Source: Paeniglutamicibacter antarcticus_C
GTDB taxonomy: Bacteria > Actinomycetota > Actinomycetes > Actinomycetales > Micrococcaceae
Direction of reading: 5' to 3'
Length of the DNA stretch: 64,000 nt
NCBI RefSeq assembly: GCF_039544305.1
Contig: NZ_BAABLK010000013.1
Coordinates: 10,068-74,067, forward strand
Shown here: positions 43,783-53,216 of the stretch, piece by piece
How positions within the stretch are numbered: the stretch's first letter is position 1
How the letters are laid out: each line of letters begins with the position of its first letter
The notes under the pieces: generated by a model
Told to the model about the DNA's origin: nothing
Database searches by the model: none
What the model saw: the letters and a program-made list of their open reading frames with translations, nothing else
Translations under genes and position numbers: made by a program

Positions 43783-46700
43783 GGGTCACCTCCAAGATCG
43801 TGTTCCAGACTGATGCTGAATCGGGGTCGAATCCTTCATGGGCGGCGGTGGCCCGTGCAGCGGACACCGCGGCATAGTCCCGCGGCAGTACCTTGGTGAT
43901 GCGTGCAGCGGCAATCGGCCAGTCGTCCAGCAGGCTTGCTCCCAGTGCCGATCCGGTGAGTTTGACGTGTTCTGCGAGCAGCTCCCGGATGAGGGCGCAG
44001 TCGGTGTCGTCCAGGCCGCTGAGCAGCAAGTCGTCGTTGGCCACGGCCAACGGGTTCAGCACGCGCGCATCGAGGTCAAGCACGTAGGCCACTCCCCCGG
44101 ACATGCCGGCGGCGAAGTTGCGGCCCGTTGGGCCAAGGACCAGCGCGGTCCCTCCGGTCATGTATTCGCAGCCGTGGTCTCCGATGCCCTCGACAACCGC
44201 GGTGGCACCGGAATTTCTCACGACAAAGCGTTCTCCGACGAGCCCGGCGATGAACAGTTCCCCGCTCGTGGCACCGTAGCCGATGACGTTTCCCGCAATG
44301 ACGGCATCGGACGGATTGAAGGAGCTGCGCGAATCGGCCCGAACCCAGATCCTTCCCCCGGAGAGCCCCTTGCCGACGTAGTCGTTGGCATCGCCCACCA
44401 GTCCCAGCGTGATGCCGGCTGGCAGGAAAGCGCCCAGGGATTGCCCGGCGTGCCCGCGCAGGGTGACCTCGATGGTGCCGGGGGCAAGTTCCTCGATGCC
44501 GAAGGCCGCCGTGACATGGTGCCCGAGCATGGTGCCCACCGAGCGGTCGGTGTTCTTGATGGGCACATCAAGGCGCACCTTCTGGCGGCGTTCCAAGGCC
44601 GGCGCTGCTGCGGCAATGAGCTGGTTGTCGAAGTGCGCACCCAGGTTGTGGTCCTGGGTGCTGGTGCGAACCCGTGGCGCCCCGGGGGCACCCGAGGCGG
44701 TCTCGAAGATCTTTTCAAGGTGCAGCCCGTGGGTTTTCCAATGCCCCACCGCGGCGCCGGCGTCAAGCAGCTCGGCGGCTCCGATGGCTTCCTGCAGCGT
44801 GGCAAAGCCCAATGACGCGAGGATCTCGCGGACTTCCTGGGCCAGGAACTCGAAGAAGTTCACCACGTGGTCCACCTGGCCGGTGAACCGCGCCCGCAGC
44901 TCGGGATTTTGCGTGGCCACGCCCACCGGACAGGTGTCCAGGTGGCAGACCCGCATCATGATGCAGCCGGCGACCACCAATGGAGCGGTGGCGAAACCGA
45001 ATTCCTCCGCGCCCAGCAGCGCTGCTATGACTACGTCGCGCCCGGTCTTCAGCTGCCCGTCGACCTGCAAGGTGACGCGCTCACGCAAACCGTTGAGCAT
45101 CAATGTTTGCTGGGTCTCGGCCAAGCCCAGTTCCCACGGAACCCCGGCATGCTTCAGCGAGTTCAACGGCGAGGCGCCGGTGCCCCCGTCATGTCCGGAT
45201 ACCAGGACCACGTCGGCCTTGGCCTTGGTGACCCCTGCCGCAACGGTGCCGATCCCGACCTCAGAGACCAGTTTTACGTGAACGCGGGCGGCGGGGTTGG
45301 AACACTTGGCGTCGTGGATCAGCTGGGCCAGGTCCTCGATGGAGTAGATGTCGTGGTGCGGGGGCGGGGAGATCAGCCCGACCCCTGGCGTTGAGTGGCG
45401 CGTGCGGGCTATCCACGGGTAGACCTTGTTCGCCATCAGCTGCCCGCCCTCGCCGGGTTTGGCGCCCTGGGCCATCTTGATCTGCAGGTCGGTGGCGTGG
45501 GTGAGATACAAGCTGGTGACCCCGAAACGGCCCGAGGCGATCTGCTTCACCGCCGAACAACGCTCTGGATCCAGCAACCGTTCCACGTCCTCGCCGCCTT
45601 CACCGGTGTTGGACTTCCCGCCGAGCCTGTTCATCGCACGGGCCAGGGTCTCGTGGGCTTCGGCGGAGATCGAACCGTAGCTCATGGCCCCGGTGGCGAA
45701 ACGCTTGACGATGCTCGATACCGGTTCCACGGACCCGATGTCGATGGGCGCACGTACCCCGGATTTGATCTCCAGCAGCCCGCGCAGCGTCATCAGGTTT
45801 TTGGCCTGGTCATCGACCCCCTTGGTGTACGCCTTGAAGATGTCATAGCGACGCTCACGGGTGGCATGCTGCAAGCGAAAAATCGTTTCCGGATTGAACA
45901 GGTGCGGCTCCCCCTCGCGGCGCCACTGGTATTCGCCCCCGGTCTCCAGCGCCCGGTGCGGATCCGGATTAAGGTCTTCGGGATACGCGCCTTGATGTCG
46001 CATCGCGGTTTCGGTGGCGATGACGTCCAGGCCGACCCCGCCGAGCTGCGAGGAGGTGCCAGTGAAGTACTCCTCGACCACGCGCTGGGAGAGGCCCAGG
46101 GCCTCGAAGGTTTGCGCGCCGCAATAGGAGGCCACGGTGGAAATGCCCATCTTGGACATGATCTTCAGCAGTCCCTTGCCCAGCGCGGTGATCAGGTTCC
46201 TTTGCGCCTGCCCCGGGGTGACGTTGCCCAACTCCCCCTGGCGGGCCATTTCCTCGACCGTTTCCAGGGCAAGGTAGGGATTGACCGCGGAGGCACCGTA
46301 GCCGATAAGCACCGCGACGTGGTGTACCTCGCGCACGTCCCCGGCCTCGATGACCAGGGAGGTCTTGGTGCGGTTGGCGCTCTTGAGCAGATGGTGGTGC
46401 ACCGCGGAGGTGAGCAGCAGCGACGGGATCGGCGCCCACTGGGCGTTGGAGTCCCGATCCGAGAGCACGATGAACTTGACGCCTCGGTTGATGGCTGCCG
46501 AGACCTTCTCGCAGATTTCCTGGATGCGCGCACGCAGCTCGGCTTCCCCGCCCTCAGGACGGTAGAGTCCGCGGACCTTCAGCGCGACCTTGGAACCGGA
46601 GTCGTCACGGATGTTGGCGATCTTCGCCATCTCGTCGCTGGTGATCACCGGGTAGTCCAGGGATACCTGCACGGCATCGACCTTTCCGGTGGCCAGCAGG

Positions 46701-48379
46701 TTCCCGTCAGGTCCGATGCTGGTTCCCAACGAGGTGACGAGTTCCTCGCGGATGGAATCCAGCGGCGGGTTGGTCACCTGGGCGAAAGACTGCGTGAAGT
46801 AGTCAAAGAGCAGTCGGGAACGTTCGGAGAGCACGGCGACGGGGGTGTCGGTGCCCATGGCCCCGAGGGGTTCGGCGCCTTTCGCTGCCATGGGTGCCAG
46901 CAGGATGCGAAGCTCCTCGGTGGTGTAGCCGAAGGTGCGCTGGCGCAGCGCGACGGAGGCCGAGTTGTGCTTGACGTGCTCGAGGTCGGGCATCTCCGTC
47001 AGTCGGATCTTGTTCGCGTTGACCCATTGGGCCCACGGCGCGGAGGCCGCGATCTGCGCCTTGATCTCCTCGTCGGAGATGATGCGCCCTGCCGCGGTGT
47101 CAACCAGGAACATCTTTCCCGGGGCGACCCTTCCCTTGGCAGCGATCTGCTCGGGAGACAGGTCGATGACGCCGACTTCGCTGGCCAGCACGACCAGCCC
47201 GTCGGTGGTGATCCAGTATCGGGCCGGGCGCAGTCCGTTGCGGTCCAGTACCGCCCCGACCTGCAAACCGTCCGTGAAGGACACCGCGGCGGGGCCGTCC
47301 CAAGGCTCCATGAGCATGGAATGGTACTCGTAGAAGGCCCGACGGTCCGCATCCATGGTGGTGTGGTTTTCCCACGCCTCGGGGATCATCATCATGATGG
47401 CTTGGGCAATCGGGCGCCCCGAGAGCATCAAGAGTTCGGCGACCTCGTCGAAGGACGCGGAATCGGAGGCACCGGGGCTGCAGATCGGAAAGAGTTCCTC
47501 GGGGACTTCGCCCAGAAGCTCGGAGGCAAGCTGTGCCTGGCGGGCTCGCATCCAGTTTCGGTTGCCCTTGACGGTGTTGATTTCACCGTTGTGGGCGATG
47601 GTGCGAAACGGTTGGGCCAATGGCCAGGAGGGGAAGGTGTTGGTGGAGAAACGCGAATGCACGATCCCGAAGCGCGAGGCATAGCGGGCGTCGAGAAGGT
47701 CCGGGTAGAAGGCCGTGAGCTGCTCGGTGGACAGCATGCCCTTGTAGACCATGGTGACGCTGGAAAGCGAGGAAAAGTACACGCCGAACTTGTTTTGTGC
47801 GCGCTTGCGGATCCGGAACGCGCGCGAATCGATGTCAGCGAGGTTGTGGCCACCGGTACCCAGGAAGATTTGGGAGAAGTGCGGCATGCAGCCCAATGCC
47901 GTGGCACCGATTGCGGAGGTGTCCACCGGCACGTCGCGCCAGCCAAAAACCACCAGGCCTTCTTCTTGGGCAAGTTCCTCCAGCGCGGTGATCGATGCAG
48001 CGCGCTGGGCAGGATCCCTGGGCAGGAAAGCCGTACCGGCGGCGTAGTTCCCGGGTTCCGGAAGTTCGAAGCCACAGACTGCGCGCAGGAAGGCGTCGGG
48101 GATCTGGGTCAGGATGCCGGCCCCGTCACCGGTACCGGCATCGGCGCCTACGGCGCCGCGGTGTTCAAGGCGGCGCAGTGCCTCAAGTGCATGTTCCACG
48201 ATTCCGTGGCTGGGAACCTGTGTCAGGGTGGCGATAAGCGCCAGGCCACACGCGTCTTTTTCGTTTGCCGGGTCATAGAGTCCCCGGGCGTTCGGGATGT
48301 TGGCAAACCTGGTGAAAGGCGAGGAGACTTCCTCGCCTTGGGCCGGTGAGGCATTGAGTTGGACTCCGGTCGTGCTCAT
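43775..48379 (-). CDS. gltB: Glutamate synthase large subunit
   Basis: A 1534-residue enzyme converting glutamine and 2-oxoglutarate to two glutamates. After a propeptide the N-terminal nucleophile is Cys44 (EKDACGLALIAT), exposed by cleavage. The glutaminase domain is followed by the central and FMN domains (IKMAQGAKPGEGGQL, SGHDGGTGASPLNSLKHAG), the 3Fe-4S cysteines in CIMMRVCHLDTCPVG, and the C-terminal beta-helix with repeated Gly (GHAGQSLGAFLPAG). The start is ATG 48379, preceded by GAAAGG. An unusually long leader separates it from its probable promoter near 48720. Confidence 0.98.
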   Translation of the reverse strand: MSTTGVQLNASPAQGEEVSSPFTRFANIPNARGLYDPANEKDACGLALIATLTQVPSHGIVEHALEALRRLEHRGAVGADAGTGDGAGILTQIPDAFLRAVCGFELPEPGNYAAGTAFLPRDPAQRAASITALEELAQEEGLVVFGWRDVPVDTSAIGATALGCMPHFSQIFLGTGGHNLADIDSRAFRIRKRAQNKFGVYFSSLSSVTMVYKGMLSTEQLTAFYPDLLDARYASRFGIVHSRFSTNTFPSWPLAQPFRTIAHNGEINTVKGNRNWMRARQAQLASELLGEVPEELFPICSPGASDSASFDEVAELLMLSGRPIAQAIMMMIPEAWENHTTMDADRRAFYEYHSMLMEPWDGPAAVSFTDGLQVGAVLDRNGLRPARYWITTDGLVVLASEVGVIDLSPEQIAAKGRVAPGKMFLVDTAAGRIISDEEIKAQIAASAPWAQWVNANKIRLTEMPDLEHVKHNSASVALRQRTFGYTTEELRILLAPMAAKGAEPLGAMGTDTPVAVLSERSRLLFDYFTQSFAQVTNPPLDSIREELVTSLGTSIGPDGNLLATGKVDAVQVSLDYPVITSDEMAKIANIRDDSGSKVALKVRGLYRPEGGEAELRARIQEICEKVSAAINRGVKFIVLSDRDSNAQWAPIPSLLLTSAVHHHLLKSANRTKTSLVIEAGDVREVHHVAVLIGYGASAVNPYLALETVEEMARQGELGNVTPGQAQRNLITALGKGLLKIMSKMGISTVASYCGAQTFEALGLSQRVVEEYFTGTSSQLGGVGLDVIATETAMRHQGAYPEDLNPDPHRALETGGEYQWRREGEPHLFNPETIFRLQHATRERRYDIFKAYTKGVDDQAKNLMTLRGLLEIKSGVRAPIDIGSVEPVSSIVKRFATGAMSYGSISAEAHETLARAMNRLGGKSNTGEGGEDVERLLDPERCSAVKQIASGRFGVTSLYLTHATDLQIKMAQGAKPGEGGQLMANKVYPWIARTRHSTPGVGLISPPPHHDIYSIEDLAQLIHDAKCSNPAARVHVKLVSEVGIGTVAAGVTKAKADVVLVSGHDGGTGASPLNSLKHAGVPWELGLAETQQTLMLNGLRERVTLQVDGQLKTGRDVVIAALLGAEEFGFATAPLVVAGCIMMRVCHLDTCPVGVATQNPELRARFTGQVDHVVNFFEFLAQEVREILASLGFATLQEAIGAAELLDAGAAVGHWKTHGLHLEKIFETASGAPGAPRVRTSTQDHNLGAHFDNQLIAAAAPALERRQKVRLDVPIKNTDRSVGTMLGHHVTAAFGIEELAPGTIEVTLRGHAGQSLGAFLPAGITLGLVGDANDYVGKGLSGGRIWVRADSRSSFNPSDAVIAGNVIGYGATSGELFIAGLVGERFVVRNSGATAVVEGIGDHGCEYMTGGTALVLGPTGRNFAAGMSGGVAYVLDLDARVLNPLAVANDDLLLSGLDDTDCALIRELLAEHVKLTGSALGASLLDDWPIAAARITKVLPRDYAAVSAARATAAHEGFDPDSASVWNTILEVTRG

Positions 48380-48773
48380 GGGGGTGCGCCTTTCAAAGGT
48401 GTGCGGGGCCGCGGCGCCGGGTTGCTCGGGCGGCGGCGGCCGAGTCTGTTCTGGGGTTCACGAATGCCGGCGCCCTGGTGGGGCGGGGCTTTGCGGTGGG
48501 AAGGATGGGCACCGTTGCTGCGTGGGCTCTTGGGGTGCGCCGGGCCGGTGGGCCGGGCTCACGTCCCGTGCTTCCACGTCCTTGTGGCTGCTGGAGGCGT
48601 GGGGCGTCGGTGTGCGGTTGTTCCGCACCCGTTGGCGCTTCCACGGTGAAAAAAGAGTAGCACCGGCATGTTTCGGATGCCTACGTGCTTATGTTTCCAA
48701 CAGTTTTCGTCCGGTCCGTATAGCCGAATTTGACTTGGGTTTATCAAATTTCGGTCAGGTTTGCCCGGGAAGC
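48380..48773 (-). other. Long gltB leader and promoter region, no gene
   Basis: No convincing ORF is present. On the minus strand TTGATA (48742-48747) and TATACG (48717-48722), 19 nt apart, may be the gltB promoter, giving a leader of about 330 nt. It is very G/C-rich, holds the hairpin GTGCGG-AACAA-CCGCAC and the string CGTGGAAGC twice about 65 nt apart. I cannot assign it to a known RNA class. Confidence 0.45.
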
Positions 48774-48822
48774 AAAAAGGCCCCCTTCGTCCTGTTCCCG
48801 GTAGGGAAAGGATGAAGGGGGC
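48774..48822 (-). terminator. Intrinsic terminator after lgt
   Basis: On the minus strand GCCCCCTTCATCC pairs with GGACGAAGGGGGC with one mismatch, followed by CTTTTT. It closes the trp-lgt transcript about 35 nt past the lgt stop. Confidence 0.9.
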
Positions 48823-48856
48823 GTTCGGGATGAAGCGAAGCGTCCGTAACCCGGTC

Positions 48857-49885
48857 TTAGCTTGCGTTGTCCTGGTTCGGCGGCTTCGGAGCATCCGTGG
48901 GCTTCACAGCCTCTGGGGATGCCGGGCTTTCCACGGCCTGGGGGTCGGGGTCCTGGGTCCCGGTCGCTTCGACGCTCTTCACCTTGGGCTCGCGGCCCTT
49001 GAGGTAGACTCCGACATCCGGCAGCGGACGCAGGCGCGTCAGCACGATGATCATCCCGATGGTGCCCATGATGATCATGGCGATGGCCAGCCACATGTGC
49101 ACGCGCAGTCCGATACCCAAGATGTAGATCGTGTCGGCGGCATCGATGCGCATGGTTTCCATGATGGTCCGGCCGATGCCGTACCACGCAATATAGGCCC
49201 AGAACATTGCCCCTCGGCGCAGCTTGAACTTCCTGTCCAGGGCCAGCAGCAGCAGCACGCCGGCTACGTTCCACATCGATTCGTAGAGGAAGGTTGGCTG
49301 GAACAGGGTGTCGGCCGGCAGCCCGGGAGGGAAATTGTAGCTGTTCGGGTCGATCTGAAGGCCCCACGGCAACGTGGTCGGGGCACCAAAGAGTTCCTGG
49401 TTGAACCAGTTGCCCCAGCGGCCGAAAGCCTGGGCCAGCAGGACCCCTGGCGCAGCGGCGTCGAGGAAGGCCGAAAGCCGCACTCCTGCGCGGCGGCAGG
49501 CGATCCAGGCGCCGAGTGCCCCAAGGCTGATGGCACCCATGATGCCCAACCCACCGGCCCATATCTGCGGGATCTCGGCAAGGTGCGCGGTCTGTCCCCC
49601 GAGCCCGAAATAGTACTCGGGGTCGGTGATCAGCACGTGGTAGAGACGGCCACCGACGATCCCGAAGGGGATCGCCCAGATGCAGATGTCCCAGATCACT
49701 TCATCCGGGCCGCCCTTGGCCTTCCAACGACGGGCGGCGATCCACATGGCGGCAACGATGCCGATCATGATGCAGATAGCGTAGGCGTGGATGGTCAGCG
49801 GACCGATGGAGAACTTCGAGAATTCCGGCGGAGGACTCGGGATGGAGACGAGCACGTTGGTACCTGCGGAGAGCAACGGCATCAT
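48857..49885 (-). CDS. lgt: Prolipoprotein diacylglyceryl transferase
   Basis: A 342-residue membrane enzyme that attaches diacylglycerol to the lipobox cysteine of prelipoproteins. The Lgt signature FGRWGNWFNQELFGAPTTLP is intact, as are the early block HAYAICIMIGIVAAMW, GGRLYHVLITDPEYY and the later WAYIAWYGIGRTIMETMR. A Pro/Glu/Lys-rich C-terminal tail of about 55 residues (VESPASPEAVKPTDAPKPPN) is typical of actinobacteria. It overlaps trpA by 4 bp; lgt at the end of a trp operon is a standard actinobacterial arrangement. Confidence 0.97.
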   Translation of the reverse strand: MMPLLSAGTNVLVSIPSPPPEFSKFSIGPLTIHAYAICIMIGIVAAMWIAARRWKAKGGPDEVIWDICIWAIPFGIVGGRLYHVLITDPEYYFGLGGQTAHLAEIPQIWAGGLGIMGAISLGALGAWIACRRAGVRLSAFLDAAAPGVLLAQAFGRWGNWFNQELFGAPTTLPWGLQIDPNSYNFPPGLPADTLFQPTFLYESMWNVAGVLLLLALDRKFKLRRGAMFWAYIAWYGIGRTIMETMRIDAADTIYILGIGLRVHMWLAIAMIIMGTIGMIIVLTRLRPLPDVGVYLKGREPKVKSVEATGTQDPDPQAVESPASPEAVKPTDAPKPPNQDNAS

Positions 49886-50676
49886 GCGGTGGTGGTCCTA
49901 CCGCTGAGTTCGGCGGTGAGCTTGGCAACCGCTTGGACTCCCCCGTCTCCCAGGGCCGCGACCAGCGCCGTGCCCACGATGACCCCGTCGGAGTAAGCGC
50001 CAATTTCCGTGACGTGCTTGCGTTGCGAGACGCCCAACCCGACGCAGGCGTTTTCCGCGCCGGCTGCGTGGGCAGCGGCAACGACGGCCGCAGCGGCGTC
50101 CGAGACCTCGGCGCGGGCGCCGGTGACGCCCATGACCGAGACGCAGTAGACGAAGCCGCGGCTTGCTTCCACGGTGGCCTTCATCCGTGCTTCGGTGGAC
50201 GAGGGTGCGACCAGGAAGACACGGTCGAGATCATATTTGTCCGAGGCCTCGATCCATTCGGCTGCCTCGTCGGGAACCAGGTCGGGGGTGATCAGGCCGG
50301 CGCCGCCGACCTCGGCCAGCCGCCGGGAGAATTCGTCCACGCCTATGCGAAGCACGGGGTTCCAATAGGTCATCACCATCACGGTGGCCGAGCAGCGCTC
50401 GGTGATTCCCTTGATGATATCGAACACCTGGGTGACCTTGAAGCCCTGGGCCAGTGATTGCACGGTAGCGGCCTGGATGACTGCTCCGTCCATCACCGGG
50501 TCTGAGTACGGGATGCCGACCTCGATGATGTCGGCCCCGTTTTCGGCCATGGCCACTGCTGCGTCAATGGTTCCCTTGATGTCGGGGAAACCGGCGGGCA
50601 GGTAGCAGATCAGCGCCGGACGGCCTTCGGCACGGGCGGCGGCAATCGCCGCACCGCTCTTGGATACGGGGCTCAC
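49882..50676 (-). CDS. trpA: Tryptophan synthase alpha chain
   Basis: A 264-residue TIM-barrel enzyme splitting indole-3-glycerol phosphate to indole, which is channelled to TrpB. Catalytic Glu is in NGADIIEVGIPYSDPVMDG and the Asp in DLVPDEAAEW; phosphate loop around VGLGVSQRKHV. Overlaps trpB and lgt by 4 bp each, so expression is coupled. Confidence 0.98.
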   Translation of the reverse strand: MSPVSKSGAAIAAARAEGRPALICYLPAGFPDIKGTIDAAVAMAENGADIIEVGIPYSDPVMDGAVIQAATVQSLAQGFKVTQVFDIIKGITERCSATVMVMTYWNPVLRIGVDEFSRRLAEVGGAGLITPDLVPDEAAEWIEASDKYDLDRVFLVAPSSTEARMKATVEASRGFVYCVSVMGVTGARAEVSDAAAAVVAAAHAAGAENACVGLGVSQRKHVTEIGAYSDGVIVGTALVAALGDGGVQAVAKLTAELSGRTTTA

Positions 50677-51965
50677 TTGGCATCCTTCGCTTCAGTGTTG
50701 ATGAGGTTGAACCATTCGGCTGCGGTTCCAACGTCCTTGTCGCCGCGGCCCGAGAGGTTGGCGATGACCACTGTTTCCCCGGGCTTCGCGCCGGCTGCGA
50801 TCTTGCGCTCGGCGATCTTTAGGACCCCGGCCAGCGCGTGCGCGGACTCGATGGCAGGGATGATCCCCTCGGTGCGGCAGAGCAGCGAGAACGCGTCCAT
50901 TGCCTCGGTGTCGGTGATCGCTTCGTATTTCACCCGTCCGATGTCGGCAAGGTAGGCGTGCTCGGGTCCGACCCCGGGGTAGTCAAGCCCTGCGGATATC
51001 GAGTGCGATTCCATGGTCTGCCCGTCGTCGTCCTGCATCAGGTAGCTCTTGGCACCGTGCAGTACGCCGGGACGGCCAAAGGTGATGGTGGCGGCGTGGC
51101 GCGGGGTGTCCACGCCGTCCCCGCCGGCCTCGAAGCCGTAAAGCTCGACTTCCGCATCGTCAAGGAAGCCGTGGAAGATGCCGATGGCGTTGGATCCACC
51201 GCCGATGCAGGCAGCCACGGCGTCCGGCAGCCGCCCCGTCTGGGCAAGGATCTGTTCGCGTGCTTCCTCCCCGATGACCTCGTGGAAGTAGCGCACCATG
51301 GCCGGGAACGGGTGTCCGCCGGCCGCGGTGCCTAGCAGGTAGTGGGTTGTCTCGACATTGGCGACCCAGTCGCGCAGCGCCTCGTTGATGGCATCCTTGA
51401 GCGTCTGGGAGCCGGCTGTAACGGGGACCACCGTGGCACCGAGCAGTTCCATGCGTGCAACGTTCAGCGACTGTCGGCGGGTGTCTTCCGCGCCCATGTA
51501 GACAACGCATTCAAGTCCCATCAGCGCCGCCGCGGTTGCAGAGGCGACGCCGTGCTGGCCGGCTCCGGTCTCGGCGATGATGCGGGTCTTGCCCATGCGC
51601 TTGGCCAGCAATGCCTGGCCCAGCACGTTGTTGATCTTGTGGCTGCCGGTGTGGTTGAGGTCCTCGCGCTTGAGGAACACGCGTACCCCTCCTGCTGCCT
51701 CGGAGAACCTCTTGGCCTCGGTGAGCAGGGAAGGGCGTCCGGAGTAGTTCTTGTTCAGGTCCTTGACCTGCGCCACGAATTCAGGGTCAGCCTTGGCAGC
51801 CTCGAAGGTCTCGTTGAGCTGGTCCATGGCGGCGATCAGCGATTCGGGCATCCAACGTCCGCCGTAGTCGCCGAAGTACGGGCCCGCTGCATGCCGCAGC
51901 GAGGCGGCTTCCTCGGGAGCTGGCTGCTTGTCGCCCATGTCTGGGTCACCGTTCATCGGGTTCAT
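50673..51965 (-). CDS. trpB: Tryptophan synthase beta chain
   Basis: A 430-residue PLP enzyme joining indole and serine to make tryptophan. The cofactor Lys is in LNHTGSHKINNVLGQAL, with catalytic Glu nearby in IAETGAGQHGVA, and the phosphate-binding loop CIGGGSNAIGIF. Standard length. Lies 47 bp after trpC. Confidence 0.98.
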   Translation of the reverse strand: MNPMNGDPDMGDKQPAPEEAASLRHAAGPYFGDYGGRWMPESLIAAMDQLNETFEAAKADPEFVAQVKDLNKNYSGRPSLLTEAKRFSEAAGGVRVFLKREDLNHTGSHKINNVLGQALLAKRMGKTRIIAETGAGQHGVASATAAALMGLECVVYMGAEDTRRQSLNVARMELLGATVVPVTAGSQTLKDAINEALRDWVANVETTHYLLGTAAGGHPFPAMVRYFHEVIGEEAREQILAQTGRLPDAVAACIGGGSNAIGIFHGFLDDAEVELYGFEAGGDGVDTPRHAATITFGRPGVLHGAKSYLMQDDDGQTMESHSISAGLDYPGVGPEHAYLADIGRVKYEAITDTEAMDAFSLLCRTEGIIPAIESAHALAGVLKIAERKIAAGAKPGETVVIANLSGRGDKDVGTAAEWFNLINTEAKDAK

Positions 51966-52012
51966 CTGACGCGTTCCTTTGCTGGCTCAGGGAATATATA
52001 GGGCTGGTGATG

Positions 52013-52849
52013 CTATGGAGTTTGACGCGTGCGCACCGGCTTGGCAGCCGTGCCAGCCTGGATGAAGGCCTCGATGGCGGCGCGCGGGTCGTTGTCCTTG
52101 ACCAGTGCCTCGCCCACGAGAACGGCATCGGCCCCGTGCGCGGCGTAGTGCTCCACGTCCGTGACATCGCGAACGCCGGATTCGGCGACAACCACGACGT
52201 CGGAGGGAATGGCTGTGGCCAGGCGTGCAAAGTTGCCGCGGTCGACCTCAAGGGTCTTGAGGTTACGCACGTTCACCCCGATGATCCGTGAGCCCAGTGC
52301 CACCGCGCGGGCTACTTCTTCATCGGTGTGCGTTTCGACCAAGGCGTTCATGCCCAGCGCGTGGGTCAGGTCAAGGAATTCACGCAATTGCTCGTCATCC
52401 AGGGCCGCGACGATCAGCAGCACGAGGTCTGCACCGTGGGCGCGGGCCTCATGGATCTGGTAAGCGTCGATGGTGAAGTCCTTGCGCAGCAACGGAACCC
52501 CGACGGCCGCACGTACGGCGTCGAAGTCGGCCAAGGATCCGCCGAACCGGCGTTCCTCGGTCAGCACGGAGATCACTGCCGCTCCGCCTACGGCATAGGC
52601 CTTGGCCAGCTCGGCGGGCTCACCGATCTGCGCCAAGACGCCCTTGGAGGGCGATTTGCGCTTCACCTCTGAAATCACGCGCATCACATGATCGCGTGCA
52701 CCGGGTTCCCCGCCTCCCAGCGCGGCAAAGGCATCGAGCGCCGGGGCGGCCTGCGCGGCATCGAGCTCGATTTGGGCATGATTCCGGATTGACCGACGGG
52801 CGTCCAGATCAATCCGAACGCCCGCGATGATTTCTTTCAGTACGCTCAC
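52013..52849 (-). CDS. trpC: Indole-3-glycerol phosphate synthase
   Basis: A 278-residue TIM-barrel enzyme of the tryptophan pathway. Motifs ISEVKRKSPSKG (catalytic Lys), VLTEERRFGGSL, LLRKDFTIDAYQI, IGVNVRNLKTLEVD and VAESGVRDVTDV are all standard. The start is GTG 52849 (VSVLKEIIAGVRIDL), which follows the preceding stop by 2 bp; the longer frame upstream is not conserved. Confidence 0.97.
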   Translation of the reverse strand: MSVLKEIIAGVRIDLDARRSIRNHAQIELDAAQAAPALDAFAALGGGEPGARDHVMRVISEVKRKSPSKGVLAQIGEPAELAKAYAVGGAAVISVLTEERRFGGSLADFDAVRAAVGVPLLRKDFTIDAYQIHEARAHGADLVLLIVAALDDEQLREFLDLTHALGMNALVETHTDEEVARAVALGSRIIGVNVRNLKTLEVDRGNFARLATAIPSDVVVVAESGVRDVTDVEHYAAHGADAVLVGEALVKDNDPRAAIEAFIQAGTAAKPVRTRQTP

Positions 52850-52851
52850 GG

Positions 52852-53103
52852 CTAGTGCGAGAAACCCGACTTGGTGCCGTTGACGCCGAACCCGGCCTTC
52901 TTCAGGATCCAGCCGACGATGAGGCCGACAACAACGATGGCGCAACCCACGTAAACGATGGTGGGGTTGTGCGCGGCGAAGGCAATGGCTCCGATGATGA
53001 CACCGATGATCATGATGCCGTACATCGCCCATGCGGCCCTCGAGTTGCCGTGGCCGACTTCTTCACTGTGCATGGGGTCGATCTGGGTGTTGGCGTTAGC
53101 CAT
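52852..53103 (-). CDS. HGxxPAAW-type small membrane protein of the trp operon
   Basis: An 83-residue protein with the family's conserved motif as EEVGHGNSRAAWAMYG, followed by two membrane helices (IIGVIIGAIAFAAH and VYVGCAIVVVGLIVGWIL) and a short basic tail. Genes of this DUF6704 type sit between trpE and trpC throughout actinobacteria; the function is unknown. Pro of the HGxxPAAW motif is Arg here. Confidence 0.85.
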   Translation of the reverse strand: MANANTQIDPMHSEEVGHGNSRAAWAMYGIMIIGVIIGAIAFAAHNPTIVYVGCAIVVVGLIVGWILKKAGFGVNGTKSGFSH

Positions 53104-53216
53104 GGTGGATACTCCTCGTCACCTTGAGCCATTCGGGAATCTTCCCGATGATTTTCTTGGTTCTATTCTGCCATTCTTTAAGGCGACGGCATGCCATGTT
53201 GCGCCGTGTGTGCGCA

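Noticed and set aside
45395..48349. Open frame of 984 codons on the plus strand opposite gltB
   Set aside because: Antisense shadow of a strongly biased high-GC gene; gltB on the minus strand is complete and unmistakable.
48393..48644. Small ORFs in the gltB leader
   Set aside because: Several short frames exist on both strands, but none has a start signal, a sensible composition or a recognisable fold.
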